Positions 42,286 to 50,955 of a stretch of DNA of 63,075 nucleotides are shown here, in pieces. How positions within the stretch are numbered: the stretch's first letter is position 1; each line of letters begins with the position of its first letter. The stretch is taken from positions 1,666-64,740 of the forward strand of contig CACYGX010000018.1 of the NCBI GenBank assembly GCA_902774055.1, given 5' to 3'. The DNA is from an uncultured Bacteroidales bacterium (GTDB lineage Bacteria; Bacteroidota; Bacteroidia; Bacteroidales; Muribaculaceae). The notes under the pieces are model-generated. The model saw only the letters and a list, made by a program, of their open reading frames with translations. It ran no database searches and was not told where the DNA came from. The translations under genes were made by a program, and so were the position numbers.

Positions 42286-43072
42286 AGCGAAACTGCGCCT
42301 TGTGGCGTGCCTGATGCTGTGCCTCGCCGGGCTAACGGTGGCGGCACAGGTGCCCGAGCGCCCCAATCCGCCACGGCTGGTCAATGACTTTGCCGGCATC
42401 CTGGGTGATTGCCAGTGGCTTGAGGACTCGCTTGAGAAGATTGCCGTGGAGACCAGTAACCAAATTTGCGTCGTCACCATGAATGACTTCGGCGATTATG
42501 ACAAGGCCTGGATGGCCTACAGCATCGGCCAGCAGTGGGGCGTCGGCAAGAAGGGTAACAACAATGGCGTGGTCATTCTCATTAAGCCCAAAACGGCCGA
42601 TAGCAATGGCGAAGCTTTCATTGCTCCCGGCTATGGCCTTGAGGGCGCCATTACCGATGCCACCAGCACCCGCATCGTCAATCAGGAGATGATTCCTTAC
42701 TTTAAGGACAATGACTACCTGGGCGGCGTGTGGGCCGGAGCAAAGGTCGTTCGTGACCTGGCCACAGGCGAGTACAATGAGGAGGACTATGCAAGTCAGG
42801 GCGATGATGGTGCGTTATTTGCATTCATCATGTTCATCGTTATCTTTGTTTTCTTCCTCTATTTGGCGCACAAGAGCAACCAGGGCAATGGCGGAAACCG
42901 CAACAACGGAGACACTGGCACTTGGGGCGGACCCATCATCATCACCAGCGGCAGCGACTGGGGTCGTGGCGGCTCGTCATGGAGCGGCGGCGGCAGTTGG
43001 GGCGGCGGTGGAGGCTGGGGAGGCTTCGGCGGCGGCTCCTTCGGCGGCGGTGGAGGTGGCGGCAGTTGGTAA
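42251..43072 (+). CDS. TPM-domain membrane protein with Gly/Ser/Trp-rich tail
   Basis: The gene overlaps the previous one by 35 bp from ATG 42251; in-frame ATGs at 42263 and 42269 are equally plausible starts and give the better signal peptide MAIWNKAKLRLVACLMLCLA. The TPM domain (about 45-190) has VNDFAGILGD, NQICVVTMNDFGDYD and EAFIAPGYGLEGAITDA. A membrane helix (LFAFIMFIVIFVFFLYLAH) is followed by a Gly-rich tail ending in GGFGGGSFGGGGGGGSW, the usual YgcG-type ending. With lemA it forms the conserved LemA/TPM operon of unknown role. Confidence 0.9.
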   Translation: MTATMTMAIWNKAKLRLVACLMLCLAGLTVAAQVPERPNPPRLVNDFAGILGDCQWLEDSLEKIAVETSNQICVVTMNDFGDYDKAWMAYSIGQQWGVGKKGNNNGVVILIKPKTADSNGEAFIAPGYGLEGAITDATSTRIVNQEMIPYFKDNDYLGGVWAGAKVVRDLATGEYNEEDYASQGDDGALFAFIMFIVIFVFFLYLAHKSNQGNGGNRNNGDTGTWGGPIIITSGSDWGRGGSSWSGGGSWGGGGGWGGFGGGSFGGGGGGGSW

Positions 43073-43099
43073 CACCTCCTCTCACTCAACAGCATTTGA

Positions 43100-43146
43100 T
43101 TAAGGACTTTAAAGGCGTCAGCGTTCTTTGAAGTCCTTAATTTTTT
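43100..43146. terminator. Bidirectional terminator between the TPM gene and recO
   Basis: TTAAGGACTT (43100-43109) pairs with AAGTCCTTAA (43131-43140), followed by TTTTTT on the plus strand. The convergent recO stop at 43148 places the same hairpin directly after recO as well. Confidence 0.75.
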
Positions 43147-43147
43147 G

Positions 43148-43873
43148 TCAGACAAAAAGTTGCTTGAGGATGTCAGGGGAGCGCAGGGTGCCGATGGCGG
43201 CATTGTGCAAGCGGTAATAGCCGATGATGACGTCAAGCATGCGGTTGCGTTCCTCGCGGTTGAAGCGAAACACCCCCATATTGCCGAATGTCATGCGCGA
43301 CAACAGGTGTATGACCTGCGCCTCTTGGGGTTGCAATAAGGCATGGCCCCTGACGGCCGCTGGGACAAACACACCGTCGGTCATGTCAAACCAGTACCCC
43401 TTGCTGTAGCTCTCGACATTGGGCTGGATGCCCAAGTGTGCCCCCAGGTGATAGAGGAAACAGATGTGGAAGTTGGCAATCTGACCGGGCAATTCCTCCA
43501 GCAACTTCACCGATTGCTCTATGTAGCTGAACAGGTAGGCGTTGCCCTCGGGCTCCTGGATGACGTGAGTCAACAGCTCGCTGATGAACAGCGCAATGGC
43601 ATTCTTCACGGGATTGCTATAAAGTGTCGCAAGCGGATAGTTGCGGCGCACCTCGCGCAGCATGGACAAGTCCCTGCCGCTGCGCACGCTTGCTTCCAGG
43701 TCGATGAGAGACAAGGGCATCAACATTGCGTTGCGCATCCGGGCCGCTTGGGTCTTGCCCAGCGGGACGGCAAACGACATCAGCCCGCGCCCATCGGTGT
43801 AGATGTGCACGATGTTGTGCTTGTCGCTGTAACGGATGGTGTTGAGCACAATGCCCTTTAGCTTCTCATACAT
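43148..43873 (-). CDS. recO: DNA repair protein RecO
   Basis: The 241-residue protein has an N-terminal OB-fold (MYEKLKGIVLNTIRYSDKHNIVHIYT, quoted in part; FAVPLGKTQAARMRNAML) and a helical C-terminal domain (AIALFISELLTHVIQEPEGN, FHICFLYHLGAHLGIQPN). The zinc-cysteine cluster of some RecO proteins is absent, as usual in Bacteroidetes. RecO anneals single-stranded DNA and loads RecA with RecR in gap repair. Confidence 0.92.
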   Translation of the reverse strand: MYEKLKGIVLNTIRYSDKHNIVHIYTDGRGLMSFAVPLGKTQAARMRNAMLMPLSLIDLEASVRSGRDLSMLREVRRNYPLATLYSNPVKNAIALFISELLTHVIQEPEGNAYLFSYIEQSVKLLEELPGQIANFHICFLYHLGAHLGIQPNVESYSKGYWFDMTDGVFVPAAVRGHALLQPQEAQVIHLLSRMTFGNMGVFRFNREERNRMLDVIIGYYRLHNAAIGTLRSPDILKQLFV

Positions 43874-43956
43874 GCCGCTAATTTACTCATTATTCGCCAA
43901 TCAGAGGCCTTAAAAGCCAAAAATCAAAACTTTTTCGGCATTTCGCGAGGTTAAAT

Positions 43957-43987
43957 TTTGTCAATTCAAAAAATAGTTCTAATTTTG
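43957..43987 (+). promoter_or_regulatory. Promoter of the tRNA-Glu/rpsT cluster
   Basis: TTTG (43957-43960), 19 bp, TAATTTTG (43980-43987), 30 bp before the first tRNA-Glu. Confidence 0.75.
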
Positions 43988-44017
43988 CAGTCGCTTTTGC
44001 GGAAAAATCCCGCATTC

Positions 44018-44089
44018 GGCCCATTCGTCTATCGGCTAGGACGCAAGATTTTCATTCTTGAAAGAGCAGTTCGATTCTGCTATGGGCTA
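44018..44089 (+). tRNA. tRNA-Glu (TTC), copy 1
   Basis: The acceptor arms GGCCCAT and ATGGGCT, the anticodon stem-loop CAAGA-TTTTCAT-TCTTG (anticodon TTC) and the T-arm AGCAGTTCGATTCTGCT are all present. CCA is not encoded. It lies 37 bp before rpsT. Confidence 0.97.
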
Positions 44090-44126
44090 CTATTAATAAC
44101 TAAATATCAACGTTTTATAAAAAATT

Positions 44127-44387
44127 ATGGCAAACCATAAATCAGCTATTAAGAGAATCCGTCAGAGCGAGACCCGTCGTCTTCGCAACCGTTATTACAG
44201 CAAGACCATGCGCAATGCTGTCCGCAACATTCGCAAAATGACCGACGCCAAGGAAGCCGCCGAGGCTATGCCTAAGGTATCTGCTATGCTTGACAAGCTT
44301 GCTGGTAAGAACGTGATCAGCAAGAACAAGGCTGCTAACCTCAAGTCGAAGCTCGCTCAGCACATCAACAAGCTGAACAAGGCCTAA
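44127..44387 (+). CDS. rpsT: 30S ribosomal protein S20
   Basis: The 86-residue basic helical protein begins [20 protein letters not shown] and contains the family segment [16 protein letters not shown] and ends HINKLNKA. The length and lysine/arginine content match S20, which binds 16S rRNA early in 30S assembly. The gene lies between two identical tRNA-Glu genes and probably belongs to one transcript with them. Confidence 0.97.
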   Translation: MANHKSAIKRIRQSETRRLRNRYYSKTMRNAVRNIRKMTDAKEAAEAMPKVSAMLDKLAGKNVISKNKAANLKSKLAQHINKLNKA

Positions 44388-44438
44388 GCAATTAGACTGA
44401 GGTTCCCACCTCGTGGGGGCCGTGTTCAGCTCAGGTTT

Positions 44439-44510
44439 GGCCCATTCGTCTATCGGCTAGGACGCAAGATTTTCATTCTTGAAAGAGCAGTTCGATTCTG
44501 CTATGGGCTA
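44439..44510 (+). tRNA. tRNA-Glu (TTC), copy 2
   Basis: The 72-nt sequence is identical to copy 1 at 44018-44089, including anticodon TTC. It lies 51 bp after rpsT and is followed by a strong terminator starting at 44516. Confidence 0.97.
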
Positions 44511-44515
44511 CCGCC

Positions 44516-44570
44516 GCAAAGCGTTAACGCATTTCTGTATATGTGTTTAACGCTTTGCCTTGTGTTTTTT
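44516..44570 (+). terminator. Terminator of the tRNA-Glu/rpsT cluster
   Basis: GCAAAGCGTTAA pairs with TTAACGCTTTGC (12-bp perfect stem), followed by CTTGTGTTTTTT. Confidence 0.85.
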
Positions 44571-44584
44571 CTGGAGCATTATTG

Positions 44585-44607
44585 CCGCCCGACAAGGGCG
44601 GTTTTTT
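44585..44607 (+). terminator. Second terminator hairpin before thyA
   Basis: CCGCCC-GACAA-GGGCGG is followed by TTTTTT. Its T-run supplies part of the thyA -33 element TTTG. Confidence 0.8.
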
Positions 44608-44636
44608 GTATGCTTTTCATTTTTTTTATAACTTTG
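44605..44636 (+). promoter_or_regulatory. thyA promoter
   Basis: TTTG (44605-44608), 20 bp, TAACTTTG (44629-44636), 29 bp before the thyA ATG. It probably drives thyA-folA-lpxB. Confidence 0.75.
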
Positions 44637-44665
44637 TGGCCATTAACTAATAACCGATTATTAAG

Positions 44666-45460
44666 ATGAAACAATATCTTGACCTGGTGCGCCACGTGAT
44701 GGAGCATGGTGTGGACAAGGAGGACCGGACAGGAACCGGAACGCGCAGCGTGTTCGGCTATCAGTTGCGCTGCAATCTGGCCGATGGTTTCCCGTTGTTG
44801 ACGACCAAGAAAGTTCACCTCAAGTCCATCATCTATGAGCTATTGTGGTTCTTGCGCGGCGACACCAATGTTCGGTGGTTGCAAGAGCATGGCGTGCGCA
44901 TCTGGAACGAGTGGGCCGATGAGAACGGCGACCTCGGACCTGTCTATGGCAGCCAATGGCGCGCTTGGCCAGACGGTAATGGGGGCACAATTGACCAGAT
45001 TGCCCAAGTCATCGACCAGATCAAAAACACGCCTGACAGCCGTCGCATCATGGTTAGCGCGTGGAATGTCGCAGAAGTGCCCACGATGAAGTTGCCGCCC
45101 TGTCATTCCCTGTTCCAGTTCTATGTGGCTGAGGGCAAGCTGAGTCTGCAGTTGTATCAGCGCAGTGCCGATCTGTTCCTGGGCGTGCCCTTCAATATCG
45201 CGTCCTATGCCTTATTGCTGATGATGGTCGCTCATGTGACGGGACTGGAACCCGGCGAGTTTGTGCACACCTTTGGTGACGCGCACATCTATCGCAACCA
45301 CTTTGACCAAATACTTGAGCAACTCTCGCGCGAGCCGCGTCCGCTGCCCCGCATGGTGCTGAACCCTGAGGTGAAGAGCATCGACGACTACAAGTACGTG
45401 GATTTCACTCTCGAGGGTTATGACCCCTGGCCCGCGATCAAGGGAGTTGTTTCGGTTTAA
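44666..45460 (+). CDS. thyA: Thymidylate synthase
   Basis: The 264-residue length equals E. coli ThyA. Motifs are [19 protein letters not shown], the active-site cysteine in [32 protein letters not shown] and [12 protein letters not shown]. It methylates dUMP using methylene-tetrahydrofolate, giving dihydrofolate, which the next gene product reduces. folA follows 15 bp later. Confidence 0.98.
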   Translation: MKQYLDLVRHVMEHGVDKEDRTGTGTRSVFGYQLRCNLADGFPLLTTKKVHLKSIIYELLWFLRGDTNVRWLQEHGVRIWNEWADENGDLGPVYGSQWRAWPDGNGGTIDQIAQVIDQIKNTPDSRRIMVSAWNVAEVPTMKLPPCHSLFQFYVAEGKLSLQLYQRSADLFLGVPFNIASYALLLMMVAHVTGLEPGEFVHTFGDAHIYRNHFDQILEQLSREPRPLPRMVLNPEVKSIDDYKYVDFTLEGYDPWPAIKGVVSV

Positions 45461-45475
45461 CAAATGATGAGTTAA

Positions 45476-45973
45476 ATGAAATCTATTCATGCCATAGTAG
45501 CTGTTGCCAGCGATGGAGCCATTGGGCGCCAGGGTGATTTGTTGTGCCACTTGCCAGCCGATATGAAGCACTTCAAGGAGGTGACGATGGGTCATAGCAT
45601 AGTCATGGGGCGCAAGACGTTTGAGTCTTTCCCGCGCCGTCCGTTGCCGGGTCGCCAGAATATCGTCATCACACGCGATGCATTGTGGCAATACCCAGGC
45701 GTGACGGTGGCACATAGCCTTGACGAGGCCGTTGCCGCCGCTGAGACCGAGACCGTTTTCATCATTGGCGGCGCACAAATCTATGAACAATCGTTGCCCC
45801 TGGTTGACGTGTTGCACCTTACTAGGATACATGCCCGTTGGGCGACAGCCGATGTCTTTTTCCCCGCTCTGGATATGGACGAGTGGCAAGAGGTTGAGCG
45901 TGAGCACCACGGGAGTGACCACCGCAATGCCTATGAATTTGATTTCATCACCCTTAAACGACGTGCAAAATGA
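45476..45973 (+). CDS. folA: Dihydrofolate reductase
   Basis: The 165-residue protein starts MKSIHAIVAVASDGAIGRQGDL (quoted in part; IGRxGDL loop) and contains HLPADMKHFKEVTMG, SIVMGRKTFESF and VFIIGGAQIYEQ. It regenerates tetrahydrofolate used up by ThyA. Its stop overlaps the lpxB start by 4 bp. Confidence 0.96.
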   Translation: MKSIHAIVAVASDGAIGRQGDLLCHLPADMKHFKEVTMGHSIVMGRKTFESFPRRPLPGRQNIVITRDALWQYPGVTVAHSLDEAVAAAETETVFIIGGAQIYEQSLPLVDVLHLTRIHARWATADVFFPALDMDEWQEVEREHHGSDHRNAYEFDFITLKRRAK

Positions 45974-47100
45974 AATATTTCCTTATCGTTGGTGAAGCCT
46001 CGGGTGACCTGCACGCGTCACACTTGATAGAATCGCTCAAACAACAAGATGAGCAGGCTGAGTTCCGCTTCCTGGGCGGAGATCTCATGGCTGCACAGGC
46101 GGGAATCCAGCCCATTATCCACTACCGCGAAATGGCCTATATGGGCTTTGCCGATGTGGTGAAGCACTTGGGTAAAATATTGGGCTTCTTGGGTACTGCA
46201 CGTCGAGCGATTGACGAGTGGCAGCCGTCAGCCCTGATTCTTGTGGATTATCCCTCTTTTAACCTCAAGGTGGCCAAGTATGCCCACAATCTGGGCATCC
46301 CGGTGCACTACTTCATCTCGCCCAAGGTGTGGGTGTGGAAAGAGTGGCGCGTCAAGGACATCCGCCGCTATGTCGATCACATGTACTGCATTTTGCCCTT
46401 TGAGCCCGAGTGGTACAGGGAGCGTGGATACAAGGCTACCTATGTGGGCAATCCCACCGTTCAAGAGGTGGCCCAAGCGCGTAAGGATTTCCCCGATTTT
46501 GCCCATTTCATCGACCAAAACGGCCTTCCTGACCGTCCCATGATTGCTCTTGTGCCCGGCTCCCGCGTGAGGGAGATACGCGACAACTTGCCCCTCATGC
46601 TTGAAGCCGCCGCCCGTCATCCCGAGTACCAGGCTATCATCGCTGGCGCTCCTAGCATCGACGACGCCCTCTATCGTGAGGTCATGGGTGAGAAGATGCT
46701 TCCTGTGCTGCGCGATGCCACCTATCCGCTGGTGTTTCATTCCCGCGCCGCGTTGGTGACTTCGGGCACTGCGACCCTCGAGACCGCCCTGTTGGGTACG
46801 CCACAAGTCGCCTGCTACCGCTTCAACGGCAGCAAGTGGTCCTATAAATTCTATCGCCGTCTGTTGTCGGGGAAATACGTTACGCTACCCAATCTCATTA
46901 CTGACGAACCCATCATCCCCGAGTTGTTGATGCACCTCTGTACCGTGGACGGCATCGATGACCACTTGACCCAACTGCTCGGTGAAACCGACCAACGTGC
47001 CGCTATGCTCGACGGTTATCGTCGCCTTGCCGACCGCTTGGGCACCAACGTCTGCACCACCACCGCAGCCCGTCTCATCGCCTCAACTTCTGTCCACTAA
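45970..47100 (+). CDS. lpxB: Lipid-A-disaccharide synthase
   Basis: The 376-residue GT19-family protein has the N-terminus KYFLIVGEASGDLHASHLIE (GEASGD motif), GGDLMAAQAGI, ILVDYPSFNLKVAKYAHNLG, the conserved PKVWVWKEWRV and a C-terminal ALVTSGTATLETALLGTPQV. It joins UDP-diacylglucosamine and lipid X into the lipid A disaccharide at the inner membrane. Translational coupling to folA is implied by the ATGA overlap. Confidence 0.96.
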   Translation: MKYFLIVGEASGDLHASHLIESLKQQDEQAEFRFLGGDLMAAQAGIQPIIHYREMAYMGFADVVKHLGKILGFLGTARRAIDEWQPSALILVDYPSFNLKVAKYAHNLGIPVHYFISPKVWVWKEWRVKDIRRYVDHMYCILPFEPEWYRERGYKATYVGNPTVQEVAQARKDFPDFAHFIDQNGLPDRPMIALVPGSRVREIRDNLPLMLEAAARHPEYQAIIAGAPSIDDALYREVMGEKMLPVLRDATYPLVFHSRAALVTSGTATLETALLGTPQVACYRFNGSKWSYKFYRRLLSGKYVTLPNLITDEPIIPELLMHLCTVDGIDDHLTQLLGETDQRAAMLDGYRRLADRLGTNVCTTTAARLIASTSVH

Positions 47101-47135
47101 AGACCGTAATTTACTGATTAATAATAACAGTGACT

Positions 47136-47160
47136 GTAGGGCCTCGCCTTGGCGTGGCCG
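47136..47160. repeat. Copy of the GTAGGGCCTCGCC interspersed repeat arm
   Basis: The 25 bp are identical to the arm at 25469-25493 and are followed by two GGCGTGGCCGCTGGTTGG units. No inverted partner is present here. Confidence 0.75.
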
Positions 47161-47243
47161 CTGGTTGGCTGATGGCGTGGCCGCTGGTTGGCAAATGGTA
47201 ATTCCATAGCATTTGCAGCAAATGTATCGGACACTGGTAATTC

Positions 47244-48824
47244 CTATTTCTTGAGAGTGACTCGCTTGAGCCTGAAGTCCATGTCGGTGTTTTTCTCGGC
47301 AAGGATGTAGCATGTGCCGTCAAGCGTCACTCGCTGGATTTTGACAGGAACCTCGTTGAGGCTATAGCCTTGCAATCTTGGGGCGATAAGCCGTAGTGGC
47401 CATCCGAGTCGGTTGTAGTCAAAAGGCTCGTACTCCAGCATGGCATATTCCATCTGGCGGTCAGTATCATTGTTTTCCCGCTTGGCATAAAATGGCCATA
47501 ATTCCTCGGTCTGGAAGGTGTCAAACCTCGTCGGCTCGGCCTTCGTTGCGCTCACGAAGGCTTCAGGAAGGAAGTAGATGCTGTCGTCGTGGAAGTACTT
47601 GCTGATGAACTCGTCGCTGCCATAGGTCTTGAAACCGTCGCCCATGACGTTGTATGAGTACGGGACTATGAAACGGTTAAAATACTGGTTGTGTTGCGGC
47701 AGACGGGTCTTGATGGGGTATTCGTGTCGACGGATTTGTGCAAATTCTTCCTCGTTGGCCTGGTAGCAGGCTCGACTTGCCTGGATGGCAAAGATGCCCA
47801 CAACGAGAGCCCCGACAGTTGCAGCAGCGATGACGGCAAGGCCGATTCTTCTCCACGGTAGCGCCTTGAAAAGCAGCAGCATCGAGAATAATTCGATACC
47901 CATGCGGGAATGCCCAGAGCGGTGGTTTGTCGCCAAAACGAACAAGAACAAGATGATGATGGCAAGTACCAGCCACAGTTCCTGCTTGAGAAACTCACCT
48001 AGCCTGATCTGCTTGAAGATGGCAAGCAATGGAATCGCGATCAAGGTGATATACATCAGCCGCAGGTTATCCATCGAGAGCAGTAACTGCAAGAGTTGCT
48101 GCTTGTTGTGGGCCACCATGTCGGTCGATGCACGGTGGATGGAACTGGGTGAGAAAACCAGCAATGCGGCACCGATAAAGAAGCCTGCCAGCATAATGAC
48201 CTTGTAGCGGGTCAACGATTTCCTATGAATGGCATAGTAGATGAAATAGGCACCTGCCATCCCCACAACAAAGGCCTCGTTAGTGCAACCGCTGATGACG
48301 CCATAGAGGAAGAGCAGCGGCGCTGCGGCCACGTTATTGAAAGACTTCTTTTCCAGCAGGTAATGGAACAACAGCAACACAGTGGCCGACCACAGGTAAT
48401 TGCCTGAACCGCTCAACCACAGGAAAGCCATATTGAACTCAGGCATCAGCAGAAAGGTGAACACAAAAGCCGAAAGCAGCAATTTGGGGTAAACCTTGCG
48501 CTCGGGGGTGACGTTAAGGCAAATTAAATACAGGAACGCCAAGAAAACCAGGGTGTTCGCGATATTGAAAACACCCTTCCCGAGGATGCCGTCGGCGGTT
48601 TGGGTGATAATATGCGCCGTGATGCGGCCATTCATCTCAAAGTAGTGGTAATACTGGCTCTTGAAGACATCCCACAAGGTCTGTATCTTGTCATCGGTGC
48701 CAAAGATGAAGACGTAGTTCCAGTCGTCACTGGCCAGTGGCGTGAAGTAGTTGAGCCCGTAGATGATAGCCGCTATGCACAGGAGCAGCAGGCCGAAGAC
48801 AATGGTTTTTGCGCTAGTTTCCAT
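47244..48824 (-). CDS. DUF6056-like polytopic membrane protein
   Basis: The 526-residue protein has about 11-12 membrane helices. The first loop carries NYFTPLASDDWNYVFIFG, and FLWLSGSGNYLWSATVLLLF and CTNEAFVVGMAGAYFIYYAI are typical of DUF6056 proteins, a glycosyltransferase-C-like group of unknown activity. A C-terminal soluble region (about 370-526) ends in TLDGTCYILAEKNTDMDFRL. It follows its paralogue by 3 bp and lies in the same orientation. Confidence 0.75.
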   Translation of the reverse strand: METSAKTIVFGLLLLCIAAIIYGLNYFTPLASDDWNYVFIFGTDDKIQTLWDVFKSQYYHYFEMNGRITAHIITQTADGILGKGVFNIANTLVFLAFLYLICLNVTPERKVYPKLLLSAFVFTFLLMPEFNMAFLWLSGSGNYLWSATVLLLFHYLLEKKSFNNVAAAPLLFLYGVISGCTNEAFVVGMAGAYFIYYAIHRKSLTRYKVIMLAGFFIGAALLVFSPSSIHRASTDMVAHNKQQLLQLLLSMDNLRLMYITLIAIPLLAIFKQIRLGEFLKQELWLVLAIIILFLFVLATNHRSGHSRMGIELFSMLLLFKALPWRRIGLAVIAAATVGALVVGIFAIQASRACYQANEEEFAQIRRHEYPIKTRLPQHNQYFNRFIVPYSYNVMGDGFKTYGSDEFISKYFHDDSIYFLPEAFVSATKAEPTRFDTFQTEELWPFYAKRENNDTDRQMEYAMLEYEPFDYNRLGWPLRLIAPRLQGYSLNEVPVKIQRVTLDGTCYILAEKNTDMDFRLKRVTLKK

Positions 48825-48827
48825 AGT

Positions 48828-50414
48828 TTAAGTGGCTTTTTTCAAGGTTACTGACTTGACGCGGTCTGCAAGTACTGGAATCTTGGTGATAAGGATGTAG
48901 GCTTGGCCATCGATAACCACCTGCTCGGTCTTGACCTGGATGTCATAGTTGGTATAGGCCGGTACTTTGGAGACAAGCCTATTCAATGGCCAGATGAACT
49001 TGTTATAGTCGATGGGTTCCAATTCCAGGACGGCATCGGTCGCTGTACTGTCGTTGGCAGCACTGCGTATCGCATAAAATGGCCACTGGTCCTGCGTCTG
49101 GACGGTCGAGAAGCGTTCTGGAGAGTCTGACGCACTCTTGACGAAATCCTGTGGCAGGAAATAGATGCTATCGTTCTCGTAGTAGGCGTTCATTCCCGAA
49201 CTCGTGCCATAAAACTTATAGTGACCGCCAAATCCGTAGGTCTCATAACCGACAACAAAGCGGTCAAAATAAGGATGATAATTGGCCATTCGGGTTTTGA
49301 TGGGATATTCGTGGCGGCGTATTTGGGCAAATTCATTCTCGTTCTCAACATAGCACTTGTGAGCAACATCAAGAGCCATGATGCCGACGATGAACGTGAT
49401 AACATTGGCCACGGTAACCAGTTTCCAACTCAATTTAGCCCATGGAATGGCCCTAAGAATCAGCAATAAGGCAAACAACTCGATGCCGATGCAGGAATGG
49501 GCCGTGGAGTGGCGGGTAAACCAGATGAACAGGAACGAGAGGACCCAGGCCAAGATGAGCAGTTGCTCTCGCTTGAACCACTCCCTGATATCGAGCTGCT
49601 TGCAAAGGGCAAGGAGCGGGATAAAGATAATCAGGATAAATGTCATCCTCAGCCAACTCATGGCAATCAACGCTTGGAACATGACATTTAGGCCAAAGCC
49701 AGGGCCGCTGTCCAATGCTCGGTGAACCGAAGCCGGGGCAAACACCAGGAACAGAGAGCCCAGGAAGAACCCTGCAAGCATGACGCAGCGCTGGGTGGTC
49801 AATGACTTGAGGTGCGCTGCAAAGTAGATGAAATAGGCGCCGGCAAGCCCGACGACAAAGGCTTCGTTGGTCCAACCGCACAGAAAACTGTACAGGAACA
49901 AAGGCACAAATGCCTTGCTCGAGAATTGCTTTTTCTCGAGCAGATAATGGAAAAACAATAAAGCCGTTGCTGTCCACAAGTAGTTGAACGAGCCGCTGAG
50001 CCACAACATCCCTAAACTGAATCCCGGAAGCAGCAGGAAGACCAGTATGAATGACAGGGAGAGAATCTTGTAGTAGCTCTTTTTCTCATGGGCGACGTTG
50101 ATGGCGATGGCATAGAGGAACACGAGAAACATCACCGTGTTAAGGATATTGAAACCGCTCTTGCCCAGGAAACTGTCCACCGATTGAACCAGGAAGTGCA
50201 CCACGGCGCGACCATTCCAATTAAAGTAATGGTAATACTGGCTCTGTAAGATGTCACCCAGGTTGTGGATGCGCTCATCTTCAGACCCGAAGATGAAGAC
50301 ATAAGCCCAGTCGTCACTGGCCAATGGCGTGAAGTAGTTGAGCCCGTAGATGAAGACTGCAACCAGTATCAGGAACGTGCCGAGTAGGAGTTTATGGGTC
50401 TTACTGTTCATCAA
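48828..50414 (-). CDS. DUF6056-like polytopic membrane protein, tandem paralogue
   Basis: The 528-residue protein shares layout and landmark segments with the next gene downstream: NYFTPLASDDWAYVFIFGSE, MLWLSGSFNYLWTATALLFF, CGWTNEAFVVGLAGAYFIYF and FAQIRRHEYPIKTRM. The paralogues differ mainly in the membrane core, suggesting an old duplication. A GT-C-type role in surface glycan modification is possible, the ASDDW in the first loop resembling the acidic first-loop motif of GT-C enzymes, but is not established. Confidence 0.75.
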   Translation of the reverse strand: MMNSKTHKLLLGTFLILVAVFIYGLNYFTPLASDDWAYVFIFGSEDERIHNLGDILQSQYYHYFNWNGRAVVHFLVQSVDSFLGKSGFNILNTVMFLVFLYAIAINVAHEKKSYYKILSLSFILVFLLLPGFSLGMLWLSGSFNYLWTATALLFFHYLLEKKQFSSKAFVPLFLYSFLCGWTNEAFVVGLAGAYFIYFAAHLKSLTTQRCVMLAGFFLGSLFLVFAPASVHRALDSGPGFGLNVMFQALIAMSWLRMTFILIIFIPLLALCKQLDIREWFKREQLLILAWVLSFLFIWFTRHSTAHSCIGIELFALLLILRAIPWAKLSWKLVTVANVITFIVGIMALDVAHKCYVENENEFAQIRRHEYPIKTRMANYHPYFDRFVVGYETYGFGGHYKFYGTSSGMNAYYENDSIYFLPQDFVKSASDSPERFSTVQTQDQWPFYAIRSAANDSTATDAVLELEPIDYNKFIWPLNRLVSKVPAYTNYDIQVKTEQVVIDGQAYILITKIPVLADRVKSVTLKKAT

Positions 50415-50433
50415 CGTGTCATGTGATTGGTTG

Positions 50434-50919
50434 TCATTCTTGGATTTGGCACTCCTCCTCGGTCAAGCAGGCCGTGAAGCCCATCTGTTGGGAGCGTTCC
50501 TTGTCAAACATGCAATAGGTGACGTCGCCCTCGTCGCACAGGAGTCCCTGACTGTCATGCAGCGTGACGTGGACGGTGTAGTAGTTGCGCACGTGGCCTG
50601 TGAGCCGGCCCCGCAGGGTGATCAGCGGGTCACGCGTGGAGACGGGACGGCGAAACTTCACTTCCAGCTTAGTGGTGACGCCAGCAAGCTGAAGCTTGCG
50701 TGAGAGCACCCAGTTGGCAAGCTCGTCGATAAGGGTGCTGATGATGCCGCCGTGCAGGGTCTCGACCCAGCCGTCGTAGTTGACGTTAGGGCTCCATGTC
50801 GTGACGACTTCATCGCCATCTTCCCAAAATTCCAGATGCAGCCCAATCGGGTTCGTTGGGCTGCACCCGAAGCAGTTATAACCCTCCTTGTCGAGGTATG
50901 GATTGATTAATTTCTTCAT
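50434..50919 (-). CDS. PaaI-type hotdog-fold thioesterase
   Basis: The 161-residue protein has an N-terminal CFGCSPTNPIGLHLEFW segment and the hotdog active-site region WVETLHGGIISTLIDELANW. A β-strand TTKLEVKFRRPVSTRDPLIT follows. Such single-domain proteins hydrolyse acyl-CoA thioesters; the substrate cannot be read from sequence. It is followed closely by the DUF6056 pair on the same strand. Confidence 0.85.
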   Translation of the reverse strand: MKKLINPYLDKEGYNCFGCSPTNPIGLHLEFWEDGDEVVTTWSPNVNYDGWVETLHGGIISTLIDELANWVLSRKLQLAGVTTKLEVKFRRPVSTRDPLITLRGRLTGHVRNYYTVHVTLHDSQGLLCDEGDVTYCMFDKERSQQMGFTACLTEEECQIQE

Positions 50920-50955
50920 CTTAACGGAGTTTGCGTAAATAAAAAACTTGCTGCC

